64,000 bases of DNA from Monilinia fructicola (GCA_008692225.1 VICG01000009.1:2255001-2319000), one strand, 5' to 3'; shown: positions 1-11,790, counted from the stretch's first letter. Notes: generated from the letters alone by a model not told the origin. Numbers and translations are program-made.

Positions 1-707
1 CGCGATCCTGTCTCTCCGGATTCAAAATGCGCAACAAATCCCTGGGTTGGAGTGGCAGCGATACATGCCGTTCTGAGGCATCTCGGAAGAGAGATGGGAG
101 TTTTGAGGCTCTTCGAGCAACAACGATGACAAGGATTGAATGATGGACGAATGGAGAAATCTTTATCCTTCAGCACCATGTAGGATCTACCTGATGGGCT
201 CTTGCTTGATAAAATGATACTATCGCCGCCGCCGCTGCTGTTCAAAATGCATCACTATTAGTAGTGGAAGGCATTTTGCATATTTCTGTCATGATATGTT
301 GCAAAGAGAACTGTTTGCACTTCCCGGACAAAATTTAGCTTTCTTACGAGATCGTGTTACACCAGCTCAAGTATTTACCACTCGTCCGTCCTCAATCAAT
401 GCCCTGCTTATCCAAAATCTCAGAGTTGTCGTACCTGACAGATGAAATGAGCGTCGCAGCCGCATCCATACACGCTTTCCACAATGTCACCAAGCCCCTC
501 TCCATTTCGGAGACTCTTGTGGCAAATTCAAATGCCGTGACTATTTGAAGCGTTGCATCTTACGAGATGTAAATAATGACAATCCTCTTCCGCCAGCCGG
601 CGAACATGGCTTTCCAAGAAGTATTACAATTTCTTGGAGAATGTGCCATCAACTTTGATCCTATCCAGAAGTCGATGTAATCAAACCAGGATACCTCTCC
701 CAAGGGG
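1..707. other. No supported gene; possible upstream part of the next gene
   Basis: No convincing open frame is seen. Earlier exons of the plus-strand gene ending at 1277 may lie here or left of the window, but none could be placed. Confidence 0.4.
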
Positions 708-1277
708 ATGGAGAAGATGGAATGTTTGCGTCTTATCTTGATTCTTCCAGCCCGCTACCTCTTGTTCTCGTGGGTTTATCATCAGGTTTGTCAATTTTGT
801 CGTTACTCCTTGTAGCTTACATCTGGTGTAATATCCCATCTATCTTTTCCACAAGTTCTTTGCTGATTTGACAGAAGCAATAGAGGAAGCGGTAAATCCA
901 CTGGCCGACTTTGCCAGCGCCAGAAGCTATGATCTCCGACAATCGGTTTCAAGCAGACAAATCCGATATCGAGTATATGCGCACGATATGAACAGGATCA
1001 AGCATTCACATCCAATGTGGCGCGACGAACTGCAAAGGAATCTTTCAGATCGCTTTGAAGAAATTGCGACTCCCATCCGCGCAATGCAATTTTGGAATCA
1101 ATACTATGAACATTTTCGCTTACGTACGTCACGCTGCTAATATACTATACGGGGTAAATGATGGGATGATGACTGGAGAATACGAGATGGGAAGATTGAT
1201 TGTTGTTCACTTGAATTACTTATTCTGCTTTCCTAGAGGTACAGGAGATCGTAGGGATTCCTGATTCCATAAAATAA
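708..1277 (+). CDS. C-terminal exons of an unrecognised protein (possibly 5' incomplete)
   Basis: Three exons join in frame: 708-785, 856-1123 and 1237-1277, with introns 786-855 (GTTTGT..ACAAG) and 1124-1236 (GTACGT..CCTAG). The product has a hydrophobic stretch (LILILPARYLLFSWVYHQ), then a polar charged segment with ADFASARSYDLRQ and HSHPMWRDELQRN, and ends EIVGIPDSIK before TAA at 1275-1277. The ATG at 708 is the first usable start in this frame, but the true start may lie further upstream. I do not recognise the family. Exon structure rests on splice consensus and frame continuity only. It converges with the monooxygenase gene, whose stop is about 50 bases away. Confidence 0.42.
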
Positions 1278-1328
1278 ACCAAGACCTTACAAGCTAGAAT
1301 GATGCAACTTAATGTCCAATATGATTCT

Positions 1329-2719
1329 CTAAAACGGTGCTCTCTCAAATCCCTTTTCTGCCTCCACATAAGCATCATACCCATACAGCCATTTCTGCGC
1401 ACCGCCAAAATCTTGCCACCGACTCGGGAATCCCCCCGTTTCCTGTGGTCCCGCCAATAATATTTCATCCCTTCGAATTTGTTGCTCGCCCTCCACCATG
1501 TGAAAGCTTTTCCCTTTGACCCCACGTCTCCCGCGCAATACCTTCTCCTCTTCCTTTTCTCAATTCCTCGTATACCCTTGCGGCTTTCTTCAATTGTTCA
1601 TCTTTAGTTTCCACTTTGACTTTACCCAATAGATAACCCATTACTGCTCCATCTTCTAGACTGGAGTTTGCCCCTTGCGCAAGATAGGGTAACATGGGAT
1701 GGCACGCATCACCTGCCATCCAGAAACTGCCCTTTTCACTGGTCCAACGTTCCAGTGGCTCGAGATGCATCAAGCGCCATTTGGCGACTTCTTTAACTTG
1801 CTCAAGGAATGACCTAAGAATTGGATCCCAGCCCTCAAATAATCCCTTCATTTCCTCGAGATCTCCCGCGGAGCGCGAAAGTCCGGGTGGTAAATTGTCA
1901 GGACAGAGAAGCACGATATTGAACAGATCACCGCCACGCATGGTATATGATACGACGTGTGTATCTGGGCCTGCCCAGAAATTGACAGAATGGGAGTCAA
2001 TAAATGCACTGAGCTTCTCTGCATCCGGGCCATGCAATGTAGACTTATCGATGACAATTCTGTACGCCAGGTCTCCCGTTGGATTTGGCGGACATGAATG
2101 GCCTAGGAACTGTGATCGTGTAGCCGAGTATATTCCATCTGTGCACAGTATAACGTCTCCTTCTACCGTCTTTCCTCCCTCTAATGTTATAATTGTATTT
2201 TCAAAATCGACACTCTTGACTCTCGATGACAAACGAATAGTCACACCCAACTCATCGCATTTGGCGCACAATGCTCGTTGTAAATCTACTCGATGCATTC
2301 CCCAGAATGGAGCTCCATATCTCTCACCTATCCTTTCTTGAAAATCCGGAGAATGTGCTAAGCGCTTCGAGCCATCGTATCGCCAGACTGAGAGAGTTTT
2401 GGGGAATGTAGCTTTCTGTGCGAGATCCTCGTAAATTCCCCACTTCTTGAAGAGCCTCGATGCATTCGGTGTGATTTGTAGTCCTGCCTATGGTGTTTGT
2501 TAGCCTATTTCCACAGAATCATATTTCAAGAATTGATATCAATATGTTCCTTACCCCGACTTCCGCCAATTCTGAAACGGTCTCCAGAATTGTGACTTCA
2601 TGCGATGGATTCGCGAGTTTGGTAGATAGTGCAGCAGCTAAACCAGCCAATCCGGCTCCAATTACTAAGACGCGGAGTGGCATTTTGTTTTCTGCAGTCT
2701 CTGGTCTAATGATTGGCAT
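1329..2719 (-). CDS. FAD-dependent monooxygenase, salicylate-hydroxylase-like; one frame break
   Basis: Single-component FAD/NAD(P)H aromatic hydroxylase-type flavoprotein. Exons are 2555-2719 and 1329-2487; intron 2488-2554 joins EVG to AGLQITPNASR. Visible motifs are the FAD dinucleotide fold GAGLAG (residues 21-26), the DG motif (DVILCTDG) and the GD motif with FAD-contacting GDACHPMLPYLAQGA. The usual C-terminal signature FPSRWQDF..QKWLYGYDAY is present but in a different frame: near 1505-1511 one extra base separates GQREK from FHMVEGEQQ. Allowing for it gives 440 residues, a normal family length. The ATG at 2717-2719 is used; a second ATG lies 12 codons on. The substrate cannot be told from sequence. 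If the break is real rather than a sequencing error, the enzyme would end after about 400 residues with a short foreign tail. Confidence 0.85.
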
Positions 2720-3761
2720 TGGGTAGTTTGTTTCGACGTCTATTTTATTCCGGAGCAAAGATTCTATGCCTCAGCTTATGTTACGATTACCCCGCAATTG
2801 CTCAATGATTCTGCGATGTATCGAAAAAAAGAAAAAAAAAATCTAATTCTTGATTAATAACCTAGTGTTCAAGAGTCTGGAAGATATTGAGGATGAAGCA
2901 AGAAAGTAGAAGGGATTTGATGCAAGTATATATAAATATATATATATATATACGGATTCTCAAGTAATACACATCCAAAATGAAAGCACATACGACGGCA
3001 TCATCGAAGAGCACATACGTGTGGACGAAGGTGGACGAAGGTGGACGCGATCGAAATGGCGGGGTCACCACCCAAACTGTGGGGATGCGGGGACGTCTCC
3101 ATTCCATCCAAGTCAGTCTTATTACGATCAGTTCTATTGATCACCTTGGAAACCTCGAAACCTGAAAATCATACAAGTAGATGATAAAACCTGAGACGGA
3201 GAAGAGTAAAATGAGGAGTTTGTGAGAGAATTTGGTCTTCGGGGCTTCGGTCTTCGGTCATTTGAAAGAGAGCCGAGAGACAGACATTCATCAGTACTAG
3301 TACTGGTGACTTCACCTTTACCATTCCTAAATTGATGTATCCCTTCCAAACACCATGCGTGCCTTCCTCAAGAATTATTAAAAAGAACTTGCCAGTCTTT
3401 GATTTGAATACATCAAATGGTGCTTTATATATTCTTATTGAGATGAGGAGAAAATGAATACCTCAGGCATTGATATCAATGCTCCAAATTTGACGAAATA
3501 GAAGTTACGTTACCTAGGTAGTCAGGAAAAAACAGAAAAGAAAATGAATGTCCACGGGTATGTATGTACTCCACTTGTGATACCAAGTGCCGGCATATGC
3601 AACGCCTTATTATTCAATGATATGTTCAATGATATATACCTAGAGTCATCGTGAAAGATGAATGCCCATTTACACCATTTTGAGCAACCCCAACGCCAGA
3701 GCTATGCATGAAGTTTCAATTGACCATCCCTCGGTACGTTGTGTATCATTCCCCCCTTTTC
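2720..3761. other. Intergenic, no gene seen
   Basis: Contains a short TA-rich run near 2930-2952 (ATATATAT), a GTGGACGAAGGTGGACGAAG duplication near 3020, and a TAGTACTAGTACT palindromic stretch near 3296. Open frames here are short and unsupported. Confidence 0.5.
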
Positions 3762-5755
3762 CTAGAAAATCTTGTCCAAATCAGGGGTGACGATAAACTT
3801 TCCCATCACCTTTCCCAATCCTGTGGCGACACCCTCTGGGGCTTCACCCTTAGGATCCTCGGCGAGAACGATTTGACTCAAGAAAGCAGCTGGAACACCA
3901 CGACCTACCACCATACTTGTTCCACCCCAATCCAATTCAACCTTGCCACTTTTCCTTACGACTAATTTTCCAATGTATCCTTGTTCGCCAATTAATGCCT
4001 CGTTTTCTTGGGTAAGGGTAGGTTCGCTCTTGATGATGACTTCTTCGGATTCTTTCTTGACATTGTCTTTGTCATCAGTGAGATCGATTTTCTCCGAAGA
4101 TTGTGTAACGACAACATCTTCTTGATTCTCAACTTGAGGGTTGAACAGTCGAGGTAGAACAGGTGGGAATTGGAATAAATATATTCGGCCATCGGCATGA
4201 TTAGCTTCTGGCTGCAATTCATCTTGTTCCTTTTCTCCATCCATTCCAACGTCTCCATCAGCATCGACCGTCTTTCCTTTGCCTTTATCCTTGGGTGTTT
4301 TATCCACATCTCCTCTCAATAAACGAAGTTCCTCAGCAAGTATTTCTACGTCTTCAAGATGACGTTCGTACTCGAATTTGTCTTCTTCCGTCTGTATGAC
4401 GGGAATATTATTCTTTTTTTTGCTAGGTCTCTGTACTCGGGATTGCTGTGGAGAGATAAGCTCCTTCTTCAGACTTTTCTTCTCTTCCGGAGAAGATGGT
4501 GCTTTGAACTCTGGAAATTTTGACATGGTTGGAGATTCCAGACCTGGCTCACCCTTTGTCCTCACTTCGTCGGAGATATCAACAGGTGCCGTTCCATCTG
4601 TGGTCATTTCGGTATCTTCCCCAGCTTGATGTCCCTCTTCTTCATTGACTTGCTTCTTAGCAATCTCTGCGAGTTCTGGATCACTAACCATCATATTGGA
4701 ACGTTCCTTGTGTTCTTCACGCTTAATTCGAATCGGTGCGAGGGATCGCGATTTGGAACCTTTGCCTCCTCTGCCAGAGCCAATCATATCTTCATCATCA
4801 TCGTCATCAATCAAATTGATCATCTCGATATTGACTTTCTTCACTGGTCCATCTCCTTCGTCGGGATATTCTGGGTTGAAAGTGGCCGAATTGTCCGCAG
4901 ATAGCACGTTTACTCCCCCAAACCCTGATCCAGAACTGCCACCACCACCTCCGCCACCACCTCCACCTCCACCCCCACTGCCTCCGAATCCTCCACTTCC
5001 ACTTCCACCTCCTCCCCCACTACCTCTTGCTGATGCAATAGCGAATCCACCCATGCCTCCTTTTCTGTCTGTATATACATATTAGAAATGTTGACAAGTA
5101 ATCTCCAATTAACTTACCCATAGCTGCTGGCGCAACACTAAAAATACCAGTAGCACTCGAGGTTGGAGCTCCTCTTCCTGCGCCACGATTTTGACCCATT
5201 GCATCACCTCTTCCTCTTCCAGTGTGCCCTCTTCCTCTCTGAGCTCTGCGCGCTTCCCTCTCTGCTTTTTCCTGGTTTGCCGCTTTTTCGGTCCCTCTCC
5301 TCTTGTTCTAATCTTTCTCTGTCTGCTTGATCTCTTCTAATATTCTTAGGCTTAAATCTGGCTCTTCCAGTAGCTTCTCCTCGTGCCCTCATGCTTAGCC
5401 CACCACGTCCTCTTGTGGTCACACTTTCGATCTTTACCGATGCATCCGCGGGGGTAGTCGCAGAGGTCTGCGCAGATATTTCAGCTGGCGGTTCGGTGGG
5501 CACTGCGGCATGCAAAGCGTTTGGATCGAAGGTATCATCATTGGGTTCTAGTTTGGGTGTAACGACACCAGTAGATTGTACCATTGGCGCAACTGGCGCA
5601 GGAGATTGGTTAGATTGTGAAGGTTGGTCGAGAATCAGCCCAAGTTCTGGAGTTTCAACTGCTTCGATGGCAATTCCTCTTCCTCTTCCTCGTCCTCTAC
5701 CAGTACCTCGAGCTTTACCCCGCGAGGTAGCACCTCTCTCTGCTTTTGGTGGCAT
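3762..5755 (-). CDS. RPC53: RNA polymerase III subunit RPC4 (Rpc53 family); one frame break
   Basis: Subunit of nuclear RNA polymerase III, which with its Rpc37 partner acts in promoter opening, termination and reinitiation. Exons are 5118-5755 and 3762-5068; intron 5069-5117 (49 bp) joins PAAM to DRKGGMGG. The N-terminus is basic and RG-rich (TGRGRGRGRG), followed by the conserved ARFKPKNIRRDQADRERLEQ block, a long Gly/Ser run, acidic and Lys-rich linkers, and the RPC4 C-terminal domain over roughly the last 130 residues (IYLFQFPPVLPRLF; GKLVVRKSGKVELDWGG; GKFIVTPDLDKIF). Near 5293-5295 an extra base breaks the frame between ERLEQEER and TEKAANQEKAEREARRAQR. Removing one base gives 647 residues. 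The ATG at 5753-5755 starts MPPKAERG, a typical start. Assignment rests on the C-terminal domain and is strong. Confidence 0.9.
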
Positions 5756-6687
5756 CTTTTGTCGCTTTAATAATGTAAAGAGAGAACTATTGGAATTATC
5801 TTTTTCGTCACATTAGTTGTAATGTAAGTATGTAAATTACTGGAAGATGTTGAAGTAGATGTTAGTCATGGGTGAAATATAGGTGAAATATACAATGCGA
5901 CCAAAATTTTATTATTTATGATTTGCGATTTGCGAATTGCGATAAAGATTTTGAGAAACTTCAAAATTTGTGGGTCTCAGCTTTTTTTATTAGAATCACG
6001 CACAGACTACAAGTAGCTCCATAGTGCCTGAGGAATCGACTCTATCACTTCCTTTCGTCTCGTCTCATCTTGTCTCATCTCATCTCATTTCTCTCATCTC
6101 ATTTCTCTCATCAGGAAGCATTCCTCGACAAAAGTCCATGGTCGAGCTTTGTTCTTTGAAAGGTCATATTGGATATAGTTGGGGGATGTTCATGCATGCC
6201 CTCAAACATAATCAGCCAAATGCTTGCCGCGGGCTGAAATGCTCCATTATGAGCTCAATCATGTATCACATCTGTATTGCTGAGATTTCTTCACTATCCA
6301 GATCAATCCATCTAATCTCACCTAAAACCTTGAAGTTAGATCTTTGGAGTCTGGGGTTAAACTCTACCTCTCAATTGTCATTCTCAAAAGTCATAAAAAT
6401 GTTTTCCTTGCTTACGAGTCTGGTTTCCTAACTTAAAATTCGAAATGTGTAAGTGGAAGACTTTGTTTGGCTCGAAGTCTACGTTCCTTGGCGTTCAAAT
6501 CGAATGATGTTCTTCAATTGTAACCAACGCAAACTCCAAGTGGGCCTCTTCTTTTCCGCAATTGAATCTCTATCTCTATCAGAGTATAAATGAGCTTCAT
6601 TTCGTCTAGTTAAAGAGTAGTTCTCTTCATATCGAGAAAGATTACCTTTATTTGCTTCGAAAATCTCCCACGGCCACTATTGAATGA
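5756..6687. other. Intergenic; TCTCAT-type repeat
   Basis: A CTCATC/TCTCAT pyrimidine repeat lies at about 6060-6112. It makes a 135-codon plus-strand open frame rich in Ser and Leu that I do not accept as a gene. Confidence 0.5.
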
Positions 6688-7382
6688 CCGCTTCAATCTC
6701 TATCTCCTGTCGATGCCCTTAATTTAGGAAAGGATTGTTGTAGGGTTGCTCCAGAATATCCATTAGACTTTTTCCACGGAAATTGCTCTATGCTTGACTC
6801 TCTAGGGCTCTCTTGCGCCTCATTGCCTCCGCAGTACCAGATTTCTTGCTACAACAAGCGCTGCCATGAGGCTTACACTTTCACTCAACCAGTAGTTCCT
6901 CAAAAATCACCCGAGGATGATGAGGAAGATTATGCCGGTGTAGCACCGGAATACCAATTGAATTGCTACCGAAAAAATTGTCATGAAGTCTGCATCTCTA
7001 CCGTACTAGAATCTGCTCAACAGATACGAGAGCCCACTTGTCAAATCTTCATGTGATAGGAGATTGTAAAGGCGTAGCTCTTGAGAATCGGCTCAAATGC
7101 TACCTAAGGAACTTTTCTATAACCGAGCCTCCCGGATATTCATGTGATTCAATTACCACCACAATATCAGCTTCCACTCCACAATATCAGCTTACATGCT
7201 ATAATCACGAGAATGATTACACAACCAATGCCGTGCTCCAATTATCTCATGGGAATATGTGATCCTATCCCAAAGTATCGAGAACAAAGCTTCGAGAGGA
7301 ATGTTTGAAACTGTTCTGCGCTAATCTTCCTCCACAACATCAACTTCAATGTTTTTGGAAATATATGCTCGGTTCGGTACAA
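6688..7382 (+). pseudogene. Degenerate Cys/Tyr repeat region, coding-like but broken
   Basis: Six imperfect copies of a repeat with consensus (P/A)P(E/Q)YQLxCYxxxC can be read on the plus strand. Copies are VAPEYPLDFFHGNC, LPPQYQISCYNKRCHE, VAPEYQLNCYRKNCHE (frame of 6688-7056), then VALENRLKCYLRNF and STPQYQLTCYNHEN (frame of 7038-7262), then LPPQHQLQCFWKYM (7326-7367, after a stop at 7260-7262). Conservation of the amino-acid pattern across frame changes suggests a once-coding tandem-repeat gene that has decayed, or a poorly sequenced one. An ATG exists at 6790. I see no signal peptide and do not recognise the family. Confidence 0.4.
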
Positions 7383-8389
7383 TAGGTGAACTAGCAAGCG
7401 TGTCACAATTAGCTATTGAAACAGATTGTTACAGATCAATCTTCCACTGTCAAACGGTAACAGCTGGGGAAATTTCTTAAAAATGATGGCATTGGCGTAA
7501 ATTCTAATTCCAATATATCGACCCAACTCGGCGACTCCATTCAGCGTCTCTCGTCTTCACTCATCATCTCAACTCACCCCTACACAAAATCTTCAGCTCA
7601 ATTGAATTCTCCACCGCGTGCGTTGTCTTTCAGGGAATATTTCTGGCTCTTGAATACTCCAATCAATCATCTCGTCCACGCGCAAAGTTCAAAGTCGATA
7701 TTGCAGTTGACATCAGGAGTAATGTCGGCTTTGAAGAGTGCTCTTCGTGCTAAGCGAATCTGGATATATTGAGTATCCATATCATCAACTGCTTTTTTGA
7801 ATGGATGTTTACAAAATTTGCCGAATGTTTGCTGTTATGTTGGAATGCTCCAGCTCAAATAGCTTCAAGGCATCCGAACAACGGGGTTTTAGTCCTTCAA
7901 CATTCCACGTGGAGAGGAGTGCTATTCCCATTCAAGTATTAAAGATTATTGAATGCATACCTTCAGTTCGAGGGAAAGGCAATGGAGGCTTAATAGTTTT
8001 CTTCCATACGTATTAGAAAGATCTCATCGATTTGCTTCCGGAAGCATAACAAAATGGAACCTCCATGCCTCGATGACAATCGGTAATCTTTGGGAGAATT
8101 CTCGTATTCTCGAATAGATGGTGCAACACCAGGTACTTGTAGATAAAGTGAATAACAAACTCAAAAAATTCTTTCGCGTATTCACACAAGCGCCATTTGT
8201 CCTCATTATAAATTCACTCTTCCTGTCTTTTCTCGTTTTCAAAAAAAGGAAAACCAAACGAACAAAATGGCAAAAACCAAGTTGTACATGGAAAAACCCC
8301 TTCGTAATGGGATTTTATTATTAGCAGAACCCTTCGTTATGGGGTCAATTCTGTCCGATATCAAACACCTCACCCGCCCTTTATTTTGG

Positions 8390-8431
8390 GGCGGTTACAA
8401 CGCAGTGCTTTTACCACTGCGCCACGGCGAC
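8390..8431 (-). other. tRNA-like 5' half (possible SINE head or decayed tRNA)
   Basis: On the minus strand the sequence reads like the 5' half of a tRNA: TGGCGCAGTGGTA matches the Pol III A-box pattern TRGCNNAGNNGG, and GTTGTAACC could be an anticodon loop. No B-box (GGTTCGANTCC) follows, and the D- and anticodon-arm pairings are imperfect, so an intact tRNA gene is ruled out. The segment also holds a perfect 7-bp stem with 7-nt loop (8401-8421). Confidence 0.3.
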
Positions 8432-8650
8432 TCGATGAGATGTTTGATGAAAGTTGTGAAGTTGTTTGGATATATATTAGTGCGAGTGAGGTATCAACAA
8501 TTCCATGGAAACAATCTCCCTGTTGGTGAATTCTCAGAATCAGTTGAAATCTTCATCCTCATACATATGTTGATAGTGTAGCTTACACTGGATACATCTA
8601 CCTCTGTTATTAGATGCTCTTAGTCGAGTTGAATACTTGAAGGCAGTAAT

Positions 8651-8704
8651 CCTATGTTTAACGGGAAGCCTATGTTTAACGGGAAGCCTATGTTTAACGG
8701 GAAG
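8651..8704. repeat. Three perfect 18-bp direct repeats
   Basis: Unit CCTATGTTTAACGGGAAG occurs three times without mismatch and without spacers. Confidence 0.9.
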
Positions 8705-8836
8705 CATATGTTCATGAATTATTGTTAGGGCTGTAGAGGTGGTGCATATAAAAATTCTCCACGCATCTGATTGACTGAGAGTTTTACTGCCATAACAATC
8801 CATTCCTTTGCACTCGAATGATCTGAAATATCATGA

Positions 8837-9673
8837 AATCAATATGATGATCACATCGTAAGGGTATTTCGATTGTCTTCCGCAGCCAGAGTCGCCCATG
8901 TATCAATCATAGGTTGTGATATGATAAGCCTCAAACTAGATTTGACAGTACATTCGTCATTTGATTTTACCAATCATAAAATTGGTATGATAATCAGCCG
9001 AATCAACTGCACAAGAGAAGAGTCGGTGAAATGGCAAAGTATATTTGCTAATGGGGAGCAAGATTGAGTGAGCGTTCAAAACACGTGGACATGTATCACA
9101 GTGGACACTCAGCATCTCGCTGATCTCTCATCAAGACAAGTCCAAAATCTATACGAAGTCGCCATTAGCACCACAGCTCATTCGGTTCCTCGGGAGGAAA
9201 AGTACTCTGCTACTGGACATACTTCCTTTTCTTGGGTATATTCACTCAAATATGAACAACTGTATGGTCTTAAAGGAAGTACATCATATAAGTTGAATGG
9301 CACTCAAGTGAGCGTCATTATATCAATTGAGGTTGAAGGACGTCCAAGGCCGTTAACATTAATATCAACATTGATATCACCATTCTGCCGAAGCGAAATA
9401 GATTCACTCACATTCTGCCAGCAAGGCGGTGTAAACCTTCACAGTACCAATTCTAAAGGCAAGGCCGGAAATAAGAAATACCCGGACAAGCTTTTTCCTT
9501 ATTCCCAGTCGATGAAACTGTCAAAAGTTCTTGTCCCAGTTACAAAGTTCAAAATATTTCTCCAGCCCATTTTTCAGAGATGCAACAAGATAAAGATTGC
9601 GCCACCAGCGCTTAGTTCTATATTGAAACTTACATCTCACGTGAAAATATGCAGAATCGGTATCTTACCCTAG
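8837..9673 (+). pseudogene. Open frame of about 279 codons broken by one TGA
   Basis: One plus-strand frame stays open from 8837 to the stop at 9673 except for a single TGA at 9065-9067. The conceptual product has no recognised domain and no ATG near its beginning, so this may be chance. It is listed because an 837-base frame with one stop is longer than other open frames in this AT-rich spacer. It could be a decayed gene or one exon of an unrecognised gene. Confidence 0.22.
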
Positions 9674-10385
9674 AGCTTACCTAAGCAATTGATTACCTCT
9701 AATGCCCCCTTTTCTTCCGTTCCCTTCCCATCACATCAGACGCCAATGTAACGAATTTCATCTAAAACATCCTTAAACATTTTGGCTAAAGCTCTGGATT
9801 CCAGTTTATGAGAGTAAGATTTTTCATTCTCTGACCTCTCGCAAAGCTGCGAACAATGAGAAATTCAGAATCACCATTCCGGTTTCAGAATTCAAGCGCG
9901 GGGAGCTCTGTGACTGGTTGCGGAAAATTCTTTCTTTATCTGCAAACATGATTTCATCTTGAATATCTCTGTTATTTATTATTCGGTATTGGCGCTCAAT
10001 GTCAGATAGATAGCCTGCTTATGTATTTGTGAAGTCGTTTGGTTTGATATTCAACCTTTTCAAGTTACCTATCTTCTTGCGCCAAATGGATTTTTTGGCC
10101 GGCTTCATCTATCTATGTTCTGTTGAGGAAAATCCAATTATTAATAGCATTTGATACAAGTAGCTTAATATATCTATTGTTGCGACACCATTGATACTAT
10201 CCTTTAACTGCCTCTTACACCAACAGTATCTCACTACAAATTTCTCAAACTCCATGTTAACCTATCTCCACCCAGAAACTCTCTACGAAGTTTCCTCCAT
10301 TCCAACTAACTGTCCAATTCATATCAATATCGATCTCCGAGTTCACCCCCAACCCAACACCAGCACCAACACTAGTATCCCCAAA
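9674..10385. other. Intergenic, likely 5' region of next gene
   Basis: No separate gene is seen. An in-frame upstream ATG for the next gene lies at 10254. Confidence 0.4.
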
Positions 10386-11045
10386 ATGCTCACCAGCCTC
10401 CTCTACCTCTCCCTCTCAACCCTAATCCACACTCTGATCCATACTTTCTCCATCCTCATATTCATTGCCCTCATTCTCGTAACTTATCTCCTTTACACTA
10501 TCCGCTACCTTTCCAACTTGACCGGTCTCACTACTCTTCTATCCTACCTCTGGAACCAGTTTCCCATCATCCTAAAACGAAAAGTAAAAAGCGTCGCCGA
10601 AGAACGCCGTGAACTCCGCCACAGATACGCCTCAGAAAGAACCGAGAGACTACGCGAACGCAACGTTGTAGGCGGAAAAGAAATGGAACAAATGCGCGAA
10701 GCGATGAGAAGGGTAGCATGGAAACGGGGGGTCGGAAAAATGGAGTATGGAATCGATTTATCCGAAGATTCAAAGACCAAACCACGAGGCGGAGAGCAAA
10801 GCGAAGCAGGGAAAAACAAAGAGAGGGAAATTGACGAGTGGATCGAAGACGAAGTTATAATACAAGATTCTAATGAATTGCGAGAAGAGCTGGAGAGATT
10901 GGAGATGCGCCCTGATGTAGGGAAAAAGGCGGGGTATTGGGATGAAGAAGAGCAAGCGAGGGCCAGAGACGCAGCGAGGGTCCTATTGAGAAATGGGGAG
11001 GTGGAGGCTTTTCCTAGGTTTGAGGATATGGATACCAGAGAGTAA
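10386..11045 (+). CDS. Small membrane protein with charged C-terminal tail, function unknown
   Basis: Single exon, 219 residues from the ATG at 10386, which sits in a good context (CCCAAAATGC). An upstream in-frame ATG at 10254 would add 44 residues. Residues about 5-45 form one or two hydrophobic segments (LIHTFSILIFIALILVTYLLY). The remainder is highly charged and predicted helical (VAEERRELRHRYASERTERL; EDEVIIQDSNELREELERLE; EEEQARARDAARVLL). The pattern suggests a membrane-anchored protein with a cytosolic coiled-coil-like tail. I do not recognise the family. No frame break is seen. Confidence 0.6.
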   Translation: MLTSLLYLSLSTLIHTLIHTFSILIFIALILVTYLLYTIRYLSNLTGLTTLLSYLWNQFPIILKRKVKSVAEERRELRHRYASERTERLRERNVVGGKEMEQMREAMRRVAWKRGVGKMEYGIDLSEDSKTKPRGGEQSEAGKNKEREIDEWIEDEVIIQDSNELREELERLEMRPDVGKKAGYWDEEEQARARDAARVLLRNGEVEAFPRFEDMDTRE

Positions 11046-11790
11046 TGGGATGGTGAAACGAGATTGGGAATTGGTGTAGAAGTCTGAGATTGAGGATCTT
11101 GAGAAAATTGGTTGAATTTAAGTAAATTTTATAGCACGTCTTAGCATTCCCCAGAAGGTAGAGGTATTACACCAGGTTTGAGTGGCCTCCAAAACATCAT
11201 ACATATACCATTCACAACACCGCAACATCACAACACTACATTGCCCCTGTCATTTTTTCTATCTATATGTTTTCTACCTGAGAAGTTTTGATTCACATCT
11301 AGCCCTTCCTCCCATTCCCTCTCATCCTCCCCCCAATTTTCACCCATAGCTTTTGTTGCTAGATGGCAAAGTAGAAAAACCTAGAATTCCACAAAATTCA
11401 CCACCACATATCTGTCTTTCATCATCTCCATAACCACCGGGATTTTACCGTCAACACTCAAAGAAACGCAGTATATTTCACTTCTTTGTTTTGACCCTTT
11501 TGTTTCCTGCATTCTAGTGCTGCATACCACCGCATTGAGATTAGTCACCTCACTCATTCATCTATTCTTTGATTTGGGAGTGTGATGAAGTCACTTGTGC
11601 TCACACTATTCACATTATTATTGGTCTTTTCCATTCTCCATATCCACTTCTGTTGGAGCTTTATCCTACTCATCTCAATAGATCGAACTCATTGATGAGG
11701 TTTAAATAGCTCTCAGCTGAATCTCAATCAACCAATTCCCATCATTTTTCCCCCAGATCAAGCCCAACCAACCTGAGAGCAAAAGCAAAA
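11046..11790. other. Intergenic, no gene seen
   Basis: Mixed pyrimidine-rich spacer; likely 3' end of the upstream gene and promoter/5' UTR of the next. Confidence 0.5.

Larger units (their letters stand above)
7383..8836. other. Intergenic; contains tRNA-like fragment and 18-bp triplet repeat
   Basis: Apart from the tRNA-like segment near 8390-8431 and the tandem repeat at 8651-8704 (listed separately) nothing coding is convincing. Confidence 0.5.

Noticed and set aside
6024..6431. 135-codon plus-strand frame
   Set aside because: Generated mainly by a TCTCAT repeat; low complexity, no motif.
9068..9673. 201-codon frame as an independent gene
   Set aside because: No ATG near its start and no domain; kept only as part of a possible broken frame.
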